Both the position numbers and the translations under genes were made by a program. The notes below the pieces were generated by a model. That model did not search any database, had not been told where the DNA came from, and worked only from the letters and a program-made list of their open reading frames with translations. This document shows, in pieces, positions 21,467 through 31,936 of a stretch of DNA of 64,000 nt (its first letter is position 1; every line of letters begins with the position of its first letter). This DNA is from Karstenula rhodostoma CBS 690.94. Lineage: Eukaryota; Ascomycota; Dothideomycetes; Pleosporales; Didymosphaeriaceae. The DNA is taken from assembly GCA_010093485.1 (NCBI GenBank), contig MU001499.1, positions 1,503,397-1,567,396 of the forward strand, in the 5' to 3' direction.

Positions 21467-23078
21467 ATGACGAAACCCAAAGCCGCCCCGAGCGAGTATG
21501 AGCGCAAGCGGCAGGAGAACATCGCAAAGACACAAGCGCTGTTGCGCAATCTAGAGATGGAGGCGGCGCAAGCCGGCCTCGGCCCAACCGCAAAGTCTGC
21601 CTCCACGTCCAGGGCCAGCAAGCCGAAGAAGCCTACACCCAGGAAGATTAAGCAAGAAGAGGTGGTTCCCCGGCGCACATCCTCCCGTCTCAAGGGAATC
21701 GAAGCAGACAGCGAAACGGCCAAGCGCAAGGCGGAGGAGGAACACGAGGCGCGGAGGGATGCAGACAAGGCGAAGAGGCAGCGAATTAGCGATGCGTTTA
21801 ATTTTGGGGATATTTTGGTCACGGGCAAGGGTGGGGATGCGATAACGAGTTTACTGAATGTCGTTGGGCCTGCGAATCCATACGAGCGGACGTTCGACGA
21901 GGATGATGTCAAGGAAACGACCGACAAGGAGCTGAGAGCGTTGCGGGAGAAGATGAGCGGTCTGGAGCTGTGGTCGGAGTATGAACCAAACGAGCTCAAG
22001 ATCACTCCCGAGCGCATCGCAAGTCGCCCAAGCCCATTCCCTACGCAACTTCTAACGTCCGCAGTACGCCCTGGGCATGCACCCAACCACCGACAAACCC
22101 CTCATCTTCGCCGGCGACAAGCTAGGCAACCTAGGCATAATCGACGGCTCCCAAAAAGCCACTGCCGTCAAAGTCGAAGACGACGAAGACGCCGATTACG
22201 AAGCCCCCAGCATCACCACCCTCAAGCCCCACACCCGCACGATCCACACCTTCCAGTTCAGCCCACACGAAGCAAACGCCCTCTACTCCGCCTCCTACGA
22301 CTCCACCGTCCGAAAGCTCGACCTCGCAAAGGGCGTCGCCGTCGAGATCTACGCGCCCAAAGACACATCCGAAGACGCGCCCCTCTCAGGCGTCGAGATA
22401 TCAAAGGACAACCCAAACATGCTGTATTTCTCCACGCTCGACGGCCGCTTCGGGATGTACGACATGCGGACGCCGTCCGAGAAAGCCGCCGGCCTGGAGA
22501 TCTTCCATCTCTCGGACAAGAAAATCGGGGGCTTCACCCTGCATCCTCTCCACCCGCACCTCGTCGCCACCGCCTCGCTCGACCGCACGCTCAAGCTCTG
22601 GGACCTCCGCAAGATATCCGGAAAGAGCGATTCACGACTCCCCGCGCTGGTTGGCTCGCACGAGTCGCGCCTTTCCGTGTCTCACGCCGCGTGGAACGCT
22701 GCCGGCCAAGTTGCGACCGCTTCCTACGACGACACCGTCAAGATCCACGACTTCTCCTCCTCCGCAGTCTGGAAGGCGGGGCACACGCTGTCGGACGCGG
22801 AGATGGAGCCTGCGGCGGTGATACCGCATAATAACCAGACGGGGCGGTGGGTCACCATTCTGCGGGCGCAGTGGCAGCAGTTTCCGTCGGACGGCGTGCA
22901 GCGCTTCTGCATTGGCAATATGAATCGCTTCGTGGATGTGTATACGGCGAAGGGGGAGCAGCTTGCACAGCTGGGCGGCGAGGGCATCACGGCGGTGCCG
23001 GCGGTGGCGAAGTTCCATCCGAGCATGGATTGGGTTGCGGCGGGGACGGCGAGTGGGAAGCTGTGTTTGTGGATGTAG
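21467..23078 (+). CDS. CMR1: CMR1-type WD40 DNA damage-binding protein
   Basis: The exons are 21467-22018 and 22065-23078, giving 521 residues, close to the yeast protein. The N-terminal 140 residues are basic and helical ([20 protein letters not shown], and a [20 protein letters not shown] stretch). A seven-bladed WD40 domain follows, with clear repeats at [45 protein letters not shown] and [15 protein letters not shown], ending in [11 protein letters not shown]1 proteins bind DNA, move to intranuclear quality-control foci under replication stress and associate with the TRiC chaperonin. The intron is GC-AG: ATC|GCAAGT donor, TCTAAC branch, CCGCAG acceptor. The splice restores the conserved junction ITPERIYALGMHP. 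Three ACGCGT boxes lie about 360-410 bp upstream. Confidence 0.92.
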
Positions 23079-23506
23079 TTTTGGGTTGGAAGTTTTGGTG
23101 TTGGTGAATAGTTTCAGGGGGTCGGGTTGAGCGCGCATTTTGATATTCTTGTAACTGTAATGTTGGGACGCAATGTCGATTAGAAGCATTGGACAGCTTG
23201 GGTTGGGTAGGGCAGTGCTCATGCTAGTTGCAGAGATGAATCATCCAGTCCAGGTGTTGAGATGGGTGTCACTGGTCGATCGATCGATAACTTAATGCTC
23301 CTCCATCGAGGCACAGGACTTTAGCTGGGACCGTCCTATCCAGCAGTATTCAACACCATACAACAAAAAACATTACAGATCAGCAAACGTTATCGTATTC
23401 TAGCATTATCATTATTCCCCTTCCAGGCCGTAATTCACTCACCTCCCTTTTCCCACCCCACCTAATACTGCCACGCCGCCGCATCACTCGCATTATCTGC
23501 ACACCA
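23079..23506. other. Gap between convergent CMR1 and PhiA-like genes
   Basis: This 428-bp stretch is shared 3' flanking sequence, AT-richer at 23340-23420. Nothing else is visible. Confidence 0.45.
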
Positions 23507-24131
23507 TTAGCAACTGCCCCCGTCACACCCCCAACGGCAAACTTCAAACTTACACGTCACAGCCCCAAACCCCAAGCACCCCTCAGGCGCCGTGAAGTTC
23601 GCAACCTGCCCATACACCTGCCACGGCAGCGTCTCATTCCTAGGACACGCAACGAGCCCCTCCTCAAAGGAGAGACTCCCCAGCCCGCTCCCATCGTCGC
23701 GCTCCGTCCTGTTCCAGCCCGTGCGCACGCTGCCCTCGGGGATGTAGGCGGAGTGCGCCCCGGTGTAGCTCAGCGTGCCGTCCGGGGCGACGTAGACTAT
23801 GCTCTCGGTAAGCCACGCTGTTAAAATCAAACGAGGAAGATGGGTCAGACGTACCTTGCTGGCCGCCAGGGACAACGACGCCTAGACTCAGCGTCACGTT
23901 GCCGCCTGCGAAGGTGGTCGAGTTGCCGGGGTAGTGGGCGCACGTCTCGTTGCCCACGGCGACGGAGGGGCAGTAGCCCGAGGGTGTGCCGCCGAGGAAG
24001 AACTTCCCGCCGTTTGCTTGCAGGGGCAGGAGGTGGATGGGCGAGGCGCTGCGGGCGGAGATGACGCCAAAGTATGCGGTTTGGGCTGCCGCGCAGGCGA
24101 GGAGCGTGGAGAGTGCTGCTACGGACTTCAT
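23507..24131 (-). CDS. PhiA-like secreted cell wall protein
   Basis: The exons are 23855-24131 and 23507-23817, giving 195 residues. A cleavable signal peptide (MKSVAALSTLLACAAAQ) is followed by FGVISARSASPIHLLPLQ and KFFLGGTPSGYCP. This is the pattern of the phialide/cell wall protein PhiA family of filamentous fungi, which affects phialide and conidium development in Aspergillus. Several N-glycosylation sites (NET, NST, NVT, NRT) are present. The C-terminus is Cys-rich (CKFEVCRWGCDGGSC), suggesting disulfides. The intron is only 37 bp, with a GTACGT donor and an AACAG acceptor, and the frame is exact (GGQQ-AWLTESIVYV). That is near the lower limit for fungal introns. The family call is good; the role in this organism is inferred. 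Confidence 0.82.
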
Positions 24132-25975
24132 CTTGCTTTGTGTTCGCGTGTGTGCTGGATGGTAAAGCGGGTATGGGAGACCTGGTGGGTTTTAAACTTG
24201 CTGGGGGGTGGTTTGCAAGATCGCTCGTTGTGTAGGAAGGAATTGAAGGCCGGAGGATCTTTATATGTAGAATAGGCGTCCCATATGTACGGTGAGGGGC
24301 AAACATCGCTGCAGCCCTGCCACTCCTCATATTGCCTTCCCCACCGACCGCGCAGCCGCAAAACCGTGCCCATGGGCCCTTGCTCCCGTAACGTTCCACA
24401 GCGGCAGCGTAGGCGTGTCCATCATCCGAGGCCCACGTTGCATCGTCATCGCGCGCAATGCCTACAATCGGCGCATTGATAGTCGCCTGCACAGGGTTCA
24501 GTGATGGCAGAATGCCGCAGCGCTCCGCATTTGGCTAGCCTATTTCCTAGATGGGATAATATAGTCTAAAAGGAGCAGCTACCAGGCTGAATTGAGGCTA
24601 GACTCTGATGTTCAAGGCTCTTTTATAGCTCAACTGTAAGAGACATTTAAAATGATCTCATACAATAGCTATCTATGTAACTTCTTACAAAGAATAAAAC
24701 TAGCTATTTTATTACAATTCTAGGAAAAGAAGCTCTGCCAAAGCACATTCGAGCACTAGTTCCCTCCGGAGCAGCTCCGATATTGCTGTTACCGACAGGG
24801 TCCAACCCCAGTTTCCCGTCTTTACGAAACGATAGCTCGGCTGTTTAGGCTTCGTGTAGATCCCTGCATACATGTCCTACTCATTTTAGGAAATTTCGAT
24901 AGTCAATATACCGCGGGCGAGGACAGGATCAGCGGCTGTTATCGCAACGTGTGGCGATCTTGCGAAGGTCGTCATCTGTGTGGCATGTATGGATGCTGAC
25001 GGTCGGCCTTGGGCTGAGCCTCAAGGCGACGTTGTGTGCGAGAGAGCGCCGCAAGAAGAGCGTTGGGGCTTGCTGACAGGCGAAAGTGATGCTGAGTTTG
25101 AGGTGCGACCCTGGTATGGAGGCTGCGTACAGCGTACCGATCTTCCTGTGGCGGAATGCCACGCCTTAGCTCAACCGTACATATCACCTAGAGCTAGAAA
25201 TTGTGCTAGCGTGACCGCCTTCTTGCGCATATAGCTCGCGCTATAAGACACTCTTCTGGATAGCTCGACCTTCGGCGGCGAAGGTCGTAGGGTACTGTTG
25301 TATTGACTGTGGTGGGTGCGTGACCATACAGATCGAATTGTCTGCTTACGCTTGGAGCTCGCAATATACGGAGTACCACTATGGACGCTCAGTCATCGTA
25401 GGACAAGGGGCTGGTTTCGGTCTATGACATCAGTTAGGCTCGGTGCAACCCACCGCGATGTTGTTAGTGAGACATTTCGTATTGTTTATGGGAAAGGACA
25501 AGTGACGGTTAATCTGTTCGCCTGGCATCAGTATTATTCCAATTGGAAATTCAGTTGGACGACGGCACTGCCGCAAAATTCACGGTGGGACTGAAATGTC
25601 GGTCTAGGGCTGCTTCCTTGGTGGGTAGCGTTGATGACTATTCAGCGTCTGGAATGACCTTGATGAGGCAACTGGGTTGGACTCGTGTGTGAGCGTGGGA
25701 AGACGAGCGCGCTTTTCGTGAACTTGAGGCGATGTTGGGAAGCAGTGTAGATGCTCTAGATACCGCGAAAGAATATGGCGAGGCTGGAGCAGCACGGCGA
25801 AAATAGAGGGACTTAACGAGGCAAGAGCACCGAACCATCGGCCACATGATAAGCATTCTTGTTGAAGGCATGGCAGTATCTCCAACTGTGAATGAAAAAG
25901 AATGTTGAATTGCTGTGTACAATCCCCGCACATAACGCCACGATGCATAAAACCGACAGTGCCTACGCTCTTCGT
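24132..25975. other. 1.8-kb gene-poor region with an AT-rich island
   Basis: No gene is supported. The segment at about 24530-24760 is clearly AT-richer than its surroundings and full of TA steps, as in old RIP-mutated repeats, but I found no second copy in the window. The rest carries only short chance ORFs. Confidence 0.4.
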
Positions 25976-27760
25976 CTATGGGTCCTTCACCCAGGGAAGG
26001 CTGAACGTCCCAACCCAGTCTTCGACCTCCTTGCGCAGCGAGACAATATCAGTAATATCCTCGCCCTCGCCCACGTACTCCTTGAACGCGGCGACGCTGC
26101 CCGGTGCTTTCCTGCCGTCCTTCTCGGCCTTCGCCTTCGCCTCCTTATCGAGCTTCTGCGTGATGCCGACGGCGCGATGCACAACGTCAGCAACGCGCTT
26201 GAAGTCCTCGGCCAGGAAGCCTCGCGTGGTCATCGCGGGCGTACCCATGCGCAGACCGCCAGGCTTCATGGCAGACTTGTCACCCGGAACAGTGTTCTTG
26301 TTGCTGGCGACTCCGACGAGCTCGAGGATGCGCTCAACGCGAGCACCGTCGACGCCCTTATCCTTCAAGTCAACGAGGACGAGATGGTTGTCAGTGCCAC
26401 CGCTGACGATCTTGTAGCCGAGACCTCCCTCGTCCTTGGAGTTGCCTAGTCGCTTCGCGAAAGCCTTCGCGTTATCCAGTACTGTTTGCTGGTAGTCCTT
26501 AAACTCCTTAGTCTGCGCTTGGGCCAACGCAACGGCCAAAGCTGTGATGGTGTGGTTGTGAGGACCACCCTGATGTCCAGGAAACACCGACATGTTGATC
26601 GGGCCTTCCAGATCATACTTCTCCTCGACACCCTTCTTGTCCACCCGCCTGACCCCCTTGCGGTAGAAAATCATGGCGCCACGAGGGCCGCGCAGGGACT
26701 TATGGGTGGTTGTGGTGACAATGTCGGAATACGGGAAAGGCGAAGGAATAACGCCAGCAGCGACGAGTCCCGATATGTGTGCCATGTCTGAAAGGACATA
26801 GGCGTTGACACTGTCTGCGATCTTTCGTACGCGCTCGTACTCGATCAAACGGCTATAAGCGGATGTTCCCGCAACAATGACCTTCGGGCGGTAGAGGTTC
26901 GCCAGGAAGTCCATCTGTGCATAATCGATGAAGCCGGTCTTCTCGTCTAGCCGGTACGGGAGCGTCTCATAGTACTTGGATACTGCCGAGATCTTCTTCG
27001 TGGGTGTTTGGTAACCGTGCGACAGGTGGCCACCGTGTGGCAGGTCGAGACTTAGGATGCGATCGTGGGTGTTGAGGATGGCGGAATAAGCGTAGAGGTT
27101 TGCCGGGGAACCAGAGAGTGCTTGGATAAAACGTTAGCTGCGCAACTGCAGTTGCACTCTGGGTTGACTCACGCTGCACGTTGACGCCCCATTCTGCTTC
27201 GTTCAGACCAAAGGCCTGGAGTGCTCTTTGCTGGCAGAGTCGCTCTGCCTCATCGATCCACTCGTTGCCTCCGTAGTATCGCGCTCCCGGGTAGCCTTCG
27301 GAGTACTTGTCTGTTTGGCGCGTCAGATGCTGGTCGTGGCGTGATGTCGCGGGACGTGCTTACTCTGCATCACACTGCCGAGCGCATCGAGAACTGCCTG
27401 CGAGGTGAAGTTCTCGGAGGGAATGAGGTTGATGAAGTGCTTCTGGCGGTTCTTCTCCTGTGGTGGCCGACTGGTAAGTCTGGTGCAAGCGCAAGCTACA
27501 GCGAGCGGCGTACATTTTCAATGATCCTGTAGACGGTCGGGTCGATGTCTTCGAGGCTCTGGGACAAGAGCTAGAGGGCTGTCAGCATGCTGTCAACGCA
27601 CAATCGCAGCAACACCCACCTTGTGCTGGGCGTCCGCCGACGAAGCATACCCTCGCCACTGGCGCGGTGGTAGTCTGGGATGGTTTGTAGCAATTGCGAA
27701 CGACGAGCGGGGGCAGAGCTGCCTCAAAGGCGCGCGGCAAACGGTCCTCAGCGTCGCCAT
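25976..27760 (-). CDS. Serine hydroxymethyltransferase, mitochondrial form
   Basis: Five exons on the minus strand: 27620-27760, 27514-27570, 27364-27457, 27173-27310 and 25976-27120, giving 524 residues with every junction in frame. The enzyme is PLP-dependent. It interconverts serine plus tetrahydrofolate with glycine plus methylene-tetrahydrofolate. The PLP lysine is Lys284 in [13 protein letters not shown]. Other family motifs are [49 protein letters not shown] and [15 protein letters not shown]. The N-terminus ([20 protein letters not shown] and a later RQWRGYASS) is a mitochondrial targeting sequence, so this is the SHM1-like rather than the cytosolic enzyme. The introns are 49-56 bp with canonical GT-AG ends. 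Nothing is missing from the catalytic core. Confidence 0.95.
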
Positions 27761-28649
27761 TGTGAGGGATTGTGCAATGGAAGGAGCACGATGCTGTGTC
27801 CCGGGAAATGTTCAAAGCCGTGAGCCCGCGAGGCGAGGATCCCGTCAGTATCCCGCGGCGCGACAATCGATTTCCTATTCGATGCTGCTTACGCCCAGCT
27901 GTTGGCGCCCCCGCACCAGCCTCTTTGCCCTTGCCCGCTTTCCGCTACGATTGCCGGTCGGAGCAAGTCGGCCCGGGAGACGCACTTTTCATGCTCGCAC
28001 GTCCTGTAATTTGATGACAAATTCTCCAATCTTGCAATATATAAGGCCGTCTATCGGCCTCCGGAATTTTGAGTATGAACTAACGCCAAGATGATTTTCA
28101 ACGCCTTTAAGACTGCTCCATCCTCGCTCGGCGGGCGCAAGCCGGTCGACGCGGGTGCTGCTGACGTGCTCCGGGCTCCAACCACCTGAAGGAGACAAGG
28201 AAACTTTATGATTGGTCTTAGTTCTGTCCCGCGCTGTGCTGCCTGCCCTCGACCGCATCACGGCGCAATGGCTGTCTACGAGGAGACATCAATGCTTGTT
28301 TCCGCTTGTGCCTTTGTTTGTGCTGTGTCTTACCGTCATCTCCACACCGACGCGCGTCCAGTATGTACTCTAGAGAGCAATGTCAAATATTTCCTGCTTC
28401 ACCGCTCCAGCCCAGTCCTCTGCCTCCTCTCCCTCACCCTCAGTGCTGTCTCGTGAACGCCAAGGCTGTTTACAATCGCACCTGCCTCACGCGACCTGAC
28501 GCGATTGTTAACGCACCTGCCTGGGCGTAAACTTGACCTGCTCTGGAAGCGAGCCCCGCCTGCCTCGCTCGTAGCTCCACCCCACAACCTCAACAAGTAC
28601 GGCACCACTTACAATACCTCCGAGAGGACAAACACCCGCTGCCTGTATC
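27761..28649. other. Divergent intergenic region between the SHMT and F-box-like genes
   Basis: This 889-bp stretch holds both promoters. The plus strand is pyrimidine-rich at 28390-28450 (CT and CTCC runs), consistent with the leader of the gene at 28650. No coding sequence is supported. Confidence 0.45.
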
Positions 28650-29831
28650 ATGGCGTCCGACAGCTCCGCCCTGAGCTCTGACCGCGACCGAGACAGCAGC
28701 CCCGAGCTCGGAAGCTCCAACTTCAAGACCCAATACTCCAAGCAGACTGGCCGTCCTATACGTCGCAGCGCGGGCAAAGTCAAGCCGACAGCGGGCTACG
28801 TCGACTCCAAGGTCATTGAAGACGAGTACGAAGAGCCCATTGAGACACCCTCAGAAGACGATGATGGAAACATCAAGTCCCACCAACACAAGCGCAAGCG
28901 CAAGCGCAAGCGGTCGCCGTCTCCTGAACCACCGCCTCTTGACGACGTAATCCGCAACGACGAGCCCGACGAGCGGTCCGAAGATGAGAGCGTGTTCCAG
29001 AAGAAGTCGAAGTTGCCACCGATAGAGCTCCAGTTCAACGTCCCCCTTGGCTTCCACGGCCCGTTGGTGGTGAAGCTGGACCGGAGTCTGCTGCTGCCGG
29101 ACATGGCTTACGACATGCGCCCTAGACGCGCGATGAAGAAGATCCGCGCCGAACCGGACCCGCAACCTCTGGATGGTCAGAAGAAACCCCTCGGATTCGC
29201 CGACCTCCCCGCAGAGTTAAGGAACAAAGTCTATCGGCATCTCTTCGTTACGGATGAGACCGTCAAGTTCCCAGATGCCGAGAACATGAGTCGGTCGAGC
29301 CAGTTTCTGAGTGTTTCCAAGCTTGTGCATAACGAGGGGTGCAGTATTCTCTATGGAGAGAACAAGTTTAGGTTTGACCGCAACCACAAAACCCGAGGTC
29401 CTTTCTGGGAGCCGGTTCCCAAGGAGATCGGCTACAAAGATATACGCCAATTCCTCAAAATGATTGGTCCAGAAAACCTGGTCTATCTGCGAGACGTCAC
29501 CTTGTTTCTGAGCGATGCGTTGCCCAGTACAACACCGGAGCTCACCCACGAGTCACGCCGGTATCTCCACGATGAGCATCTACTCGACGTACTTCGGACC
29601 CTGCGTCAAACCAAACTGCGCAAGCTCAACGTACTCTTCACCGGACGTCGCTCTTTGGCTCGCACCGATATCAAATTCGTGGAATATCTAATGCAGATCA
29701 AGGCCGACGAGGTTATCTCCGACTTGGGCACTGGCTGGTACTATCATAATCGGAAGATCGAGAGCTATGTCTGGAAAGAGTTGAAAGACAAGATGACCCG
29801 GAAGAAGAAGCTTTATCTTCCTGAGAAGTAG
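28650..29831 (+). CDS. F-box-like (2EXR-type) fungal protein
   Basis: A single exon of 393 residues. The N-terminal 130 residues are acidic and Ser-rich, with a strongly basic block of alternating Lys and Arg (KRKRKRKRSPSPEPPP) that looks like a nuclear localisation signal. From about residue 180, GFADLPAELRNKVYRHLFV is the degenerate F-box-like motif found in large expanded families in Dothideomycetes. It is followed by a conserved pattern with LSVSKLVHNEGCSILYGENK. F-box proteins recruit substrates to SCF ubiquitin ligases, but most fungal members of this class have no known target and may not bind Skp1. The C-terminus is basic (KMTRKKKLYLPEK). Confidence 0.8.
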   Translation: MASDSSALSSDRDRDSSPELGSSNFKTQYSKQTGRPIRRSAGKVKPTAGYVDSKVIEDEYEEPIETPSEDDDGNIKSHQHKRKRKRKRSPSPEPPPLDDVIRNDEPDERSEDESVFQKKSKLPPIELQFNVPLGFHGPLVVKLDRSLLLPDMAYDMRPRRAMKKIRAEPDPQPLDGQKKPLGFADLPAELRNKVYRHLFVTDETVKFPDAENMSRSSQFLSVSKLVHNEGCSILYGENKFRFDRNHKTRGPFWEPVPKEIGYKDIRQFLKMIGPENLVYLRDVTLFLSDALPSTTPELTHESRRYLHDEHLLDVLRTLRQTKLRKLNVLFTGRRSLARTDIKFVEYLMQIKADEVISDLGTGWYYHNRKIESYVWKELKDKMTRKKKLYLPEK

Positions 29832-30816
29832 GAAACCTTTCAATGTCGGGGTTGAAGGCAGCATGTTCTTGGAGATTACAACTGTGTCTTGCTCAGGACA
29901 GACCGGAGGAAGAGCATGCCAGACCTGCGAAACGGCCACTAATCGAAAACCCTTCCCCGGGGCACATTCACCCACCGATTGTCATCCACACATACACATT
30001 TCACTGTCGGTTCCATTATACTTTTTTGTTCAAAAGTTCTCCCCTTGTTGCGTGGTTCAAAATGTCTCGGCAAGAGACACGGTGCTTTGATTCACGGATA
30101 GACGCAGTTGGTCCGGAGTAATCGGGTATCGACATACCCCATGCATCATGTTTGTTCCCTATCTTGTTCATCCCAAAATGATACCCAGCATGTGTTTCCA
30201 GTAATCTCTAGTTGTGGTGGGCAGAGCGACACGGAGCTACCAGCTCTACTTCCTCTCCCCTAATGTTTTTCAAAGCACCTCTGTCTTCACGGAGACTGGT
30301 CTTCAGGCCCATTTTCCTTTACTGGAAAGTCGATTCGGGCGTCGGCGCTGGCGATGGATGTGTACCTAGCTAGCTAGCAAGAATGCAAGTCTTTGATGAC
30401 AACATAGTCTAGATTCCCCGTGCTTGTGTGCCGCTTCTCCTATCCATCCACGTGCGATATGCGATATGCGACAGGTGTGCAATGTGGTTCCAGCCCACTG
30501 TTGCGCATGCACGTGTTGTCACTGTGCTGTGCAGCGGGCGGGTAAAATCAACTGCGTAAAGTACAGTGTAACCCTGCATTAGCGGCGTGAGCATGCACAG
30601 CATTCACACCTACACCTAATTGACCAAATCGCAGGGCGTTCGAAATAAGCTCCCCCGTTCCCGCGCGCCCGTAACCTTTTTGCGAGACGACAAACTTTAT
30701 TTACTTTCTTGCATCGAATCGACATGTGTGTGGGTGTGCTCATTTCGCCTCCCGCCTCCCCCCCCCCGTCTTTGTGCAAACTGCGCCGCTATCGCGCAGC
30801 AATAGCTGGGAATTAT

Positions 30817-30840
30817 GTCGTTGTCGTTGTCGTTGTCGTT
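30817..30840. repeat. Hexanucleotide microsatellite (GTCGTT)4
   Basis: Four tandem GTCGTT units lie in non-coding sequence. Confidence 0.9.
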
Positions 30841-31268
30841 GTTCGTTTTTTGTGGTTCGACGAAACCGACGCGACCGACTGCGCCTGCGCCCGCGCCGCA
30901 CGCTTATCGCATCTGGCTAACGGTGCGGAGCACGCGGGCGGCGCAGCAAGTGATGGGTTCCTGTATCCGGGCTGCTGGGCGGGGGGTGGGCTTGGATTTG
31001 GGCTTGGATTTGGAATGGGGCAAGGGGATGTTTAGCCGGTATGAATTGTGGGGTTGTGGGTTGTGGGTGGAGGACGGAGATGGTGCGGGAGGGGTGGATG
31101 GGGTTGGAGGGAGAGGGTGTGGTGGAGACGTGGTTGATAGGAGGTAGGTAGATTAGATGCGTTGGGGGATTGGGTGTGCGTGTGAGAGTTAGTTACGTGT
31201 TGAGTTTGGATTTTCCTGGACTGTGGAGATGGTGGAAGGATGGGTCTATTGCTGACGTCCACTGTCTA

Positions 31269-31510
31269 CTGTGGTTGCAGCCCTATCTTTTGTTAGTGGG
31301 TCCCCGGAGTTGCCACCCCGTACAGAACCATACAAAGTATTAATCGATATGATAAAGTACCTAGATTTAGTAGCCAATTGCTATTAATAGAAGTACCTCG
31401 GCATATTTATGTATTTTACAGATGACGAGTCAAGACTTTCACCGCTAAGAAATCGCCAAAAACACCCTCTCTGGCGGACCCACTAACAAAAGATAGGGCC
31501 GCAACCACAG
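31269..31510. mobile_element. MITE with 35-bp terminal inverted repeats and a TA duplication
   Basis: The terminal repeats at 31269-31303 and 31476-31510 are reverse complements over 35 bp with a single mismatch. Each end begins CTGTGGTTGC read inward. The dinucleotide TA flanks both ends (31267-31268 and 31511-31512), as expected for target-site duplication by Tc1/mariner-type transposases. The 172-bp interior is AT-rich and has no coding capacity, so the element is non-autonomous. The near-perfect termini suggest fairly recent insertion. No second copy was found in this window. Confidence 0.85.
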
Positions 31511-31936
31511 TATCTACATGGTCCCATCAACTCAAAACCAATCTAACTAGGTGTGTAGTAATTAAGACAGCACGAGCGTGCGGCCTTCTGTCCCGACAAC
31601 CAACCCAATCGCACGGTGGTAAACCGTTAAGATGAAGAGAAAAAAGACATCTTGGGAGTCAGGCCTGTATTGCACACAAGATATTGGAGGGGTGGCGGCG
31701 TAGGATTCCGTTTGAAGATCGCGCGTGCAAAAGGTGACGCAAAGTTCGTCCAGGACGGTGGCTGGTGAGGTGCATCCATATGCACAAGGATCTGTGAAAT
31801 AAGTTCGCGAACGACGTAAATTACGAGGGTTCGCCTTTCCGTGCGTGTTCAAGCCATAACGAGCCAGGAAAACAGACTGCGAGTGTCGGCGGGTATCCAA
31901 ACCAGCGCAGTGGGTTTGACGGGGCGATTTTGACGC

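Larger units (their letters stand above)
29832..31936. other. Gene-poor region containing a MITE
   Basis: No gene is supported between the F-box-like gene and the RID-type gene. A GTCGTT microsatellite lies at 30817-30840. The part at 30950-31200 is G-rich and low in complexity. A 242-bp inverted-repeat element occupies 31269-31510. ORFs across 30700-31150 are artefacts of simple sequence. Confidence 0.45.

Noticed and set aside
29843..31147. Several 60-110 codon ORFs downstream of the F-box-like gene
   Set aside because: They arise from simple and G-rich sequence, overlap on both strands and show no protein family features.
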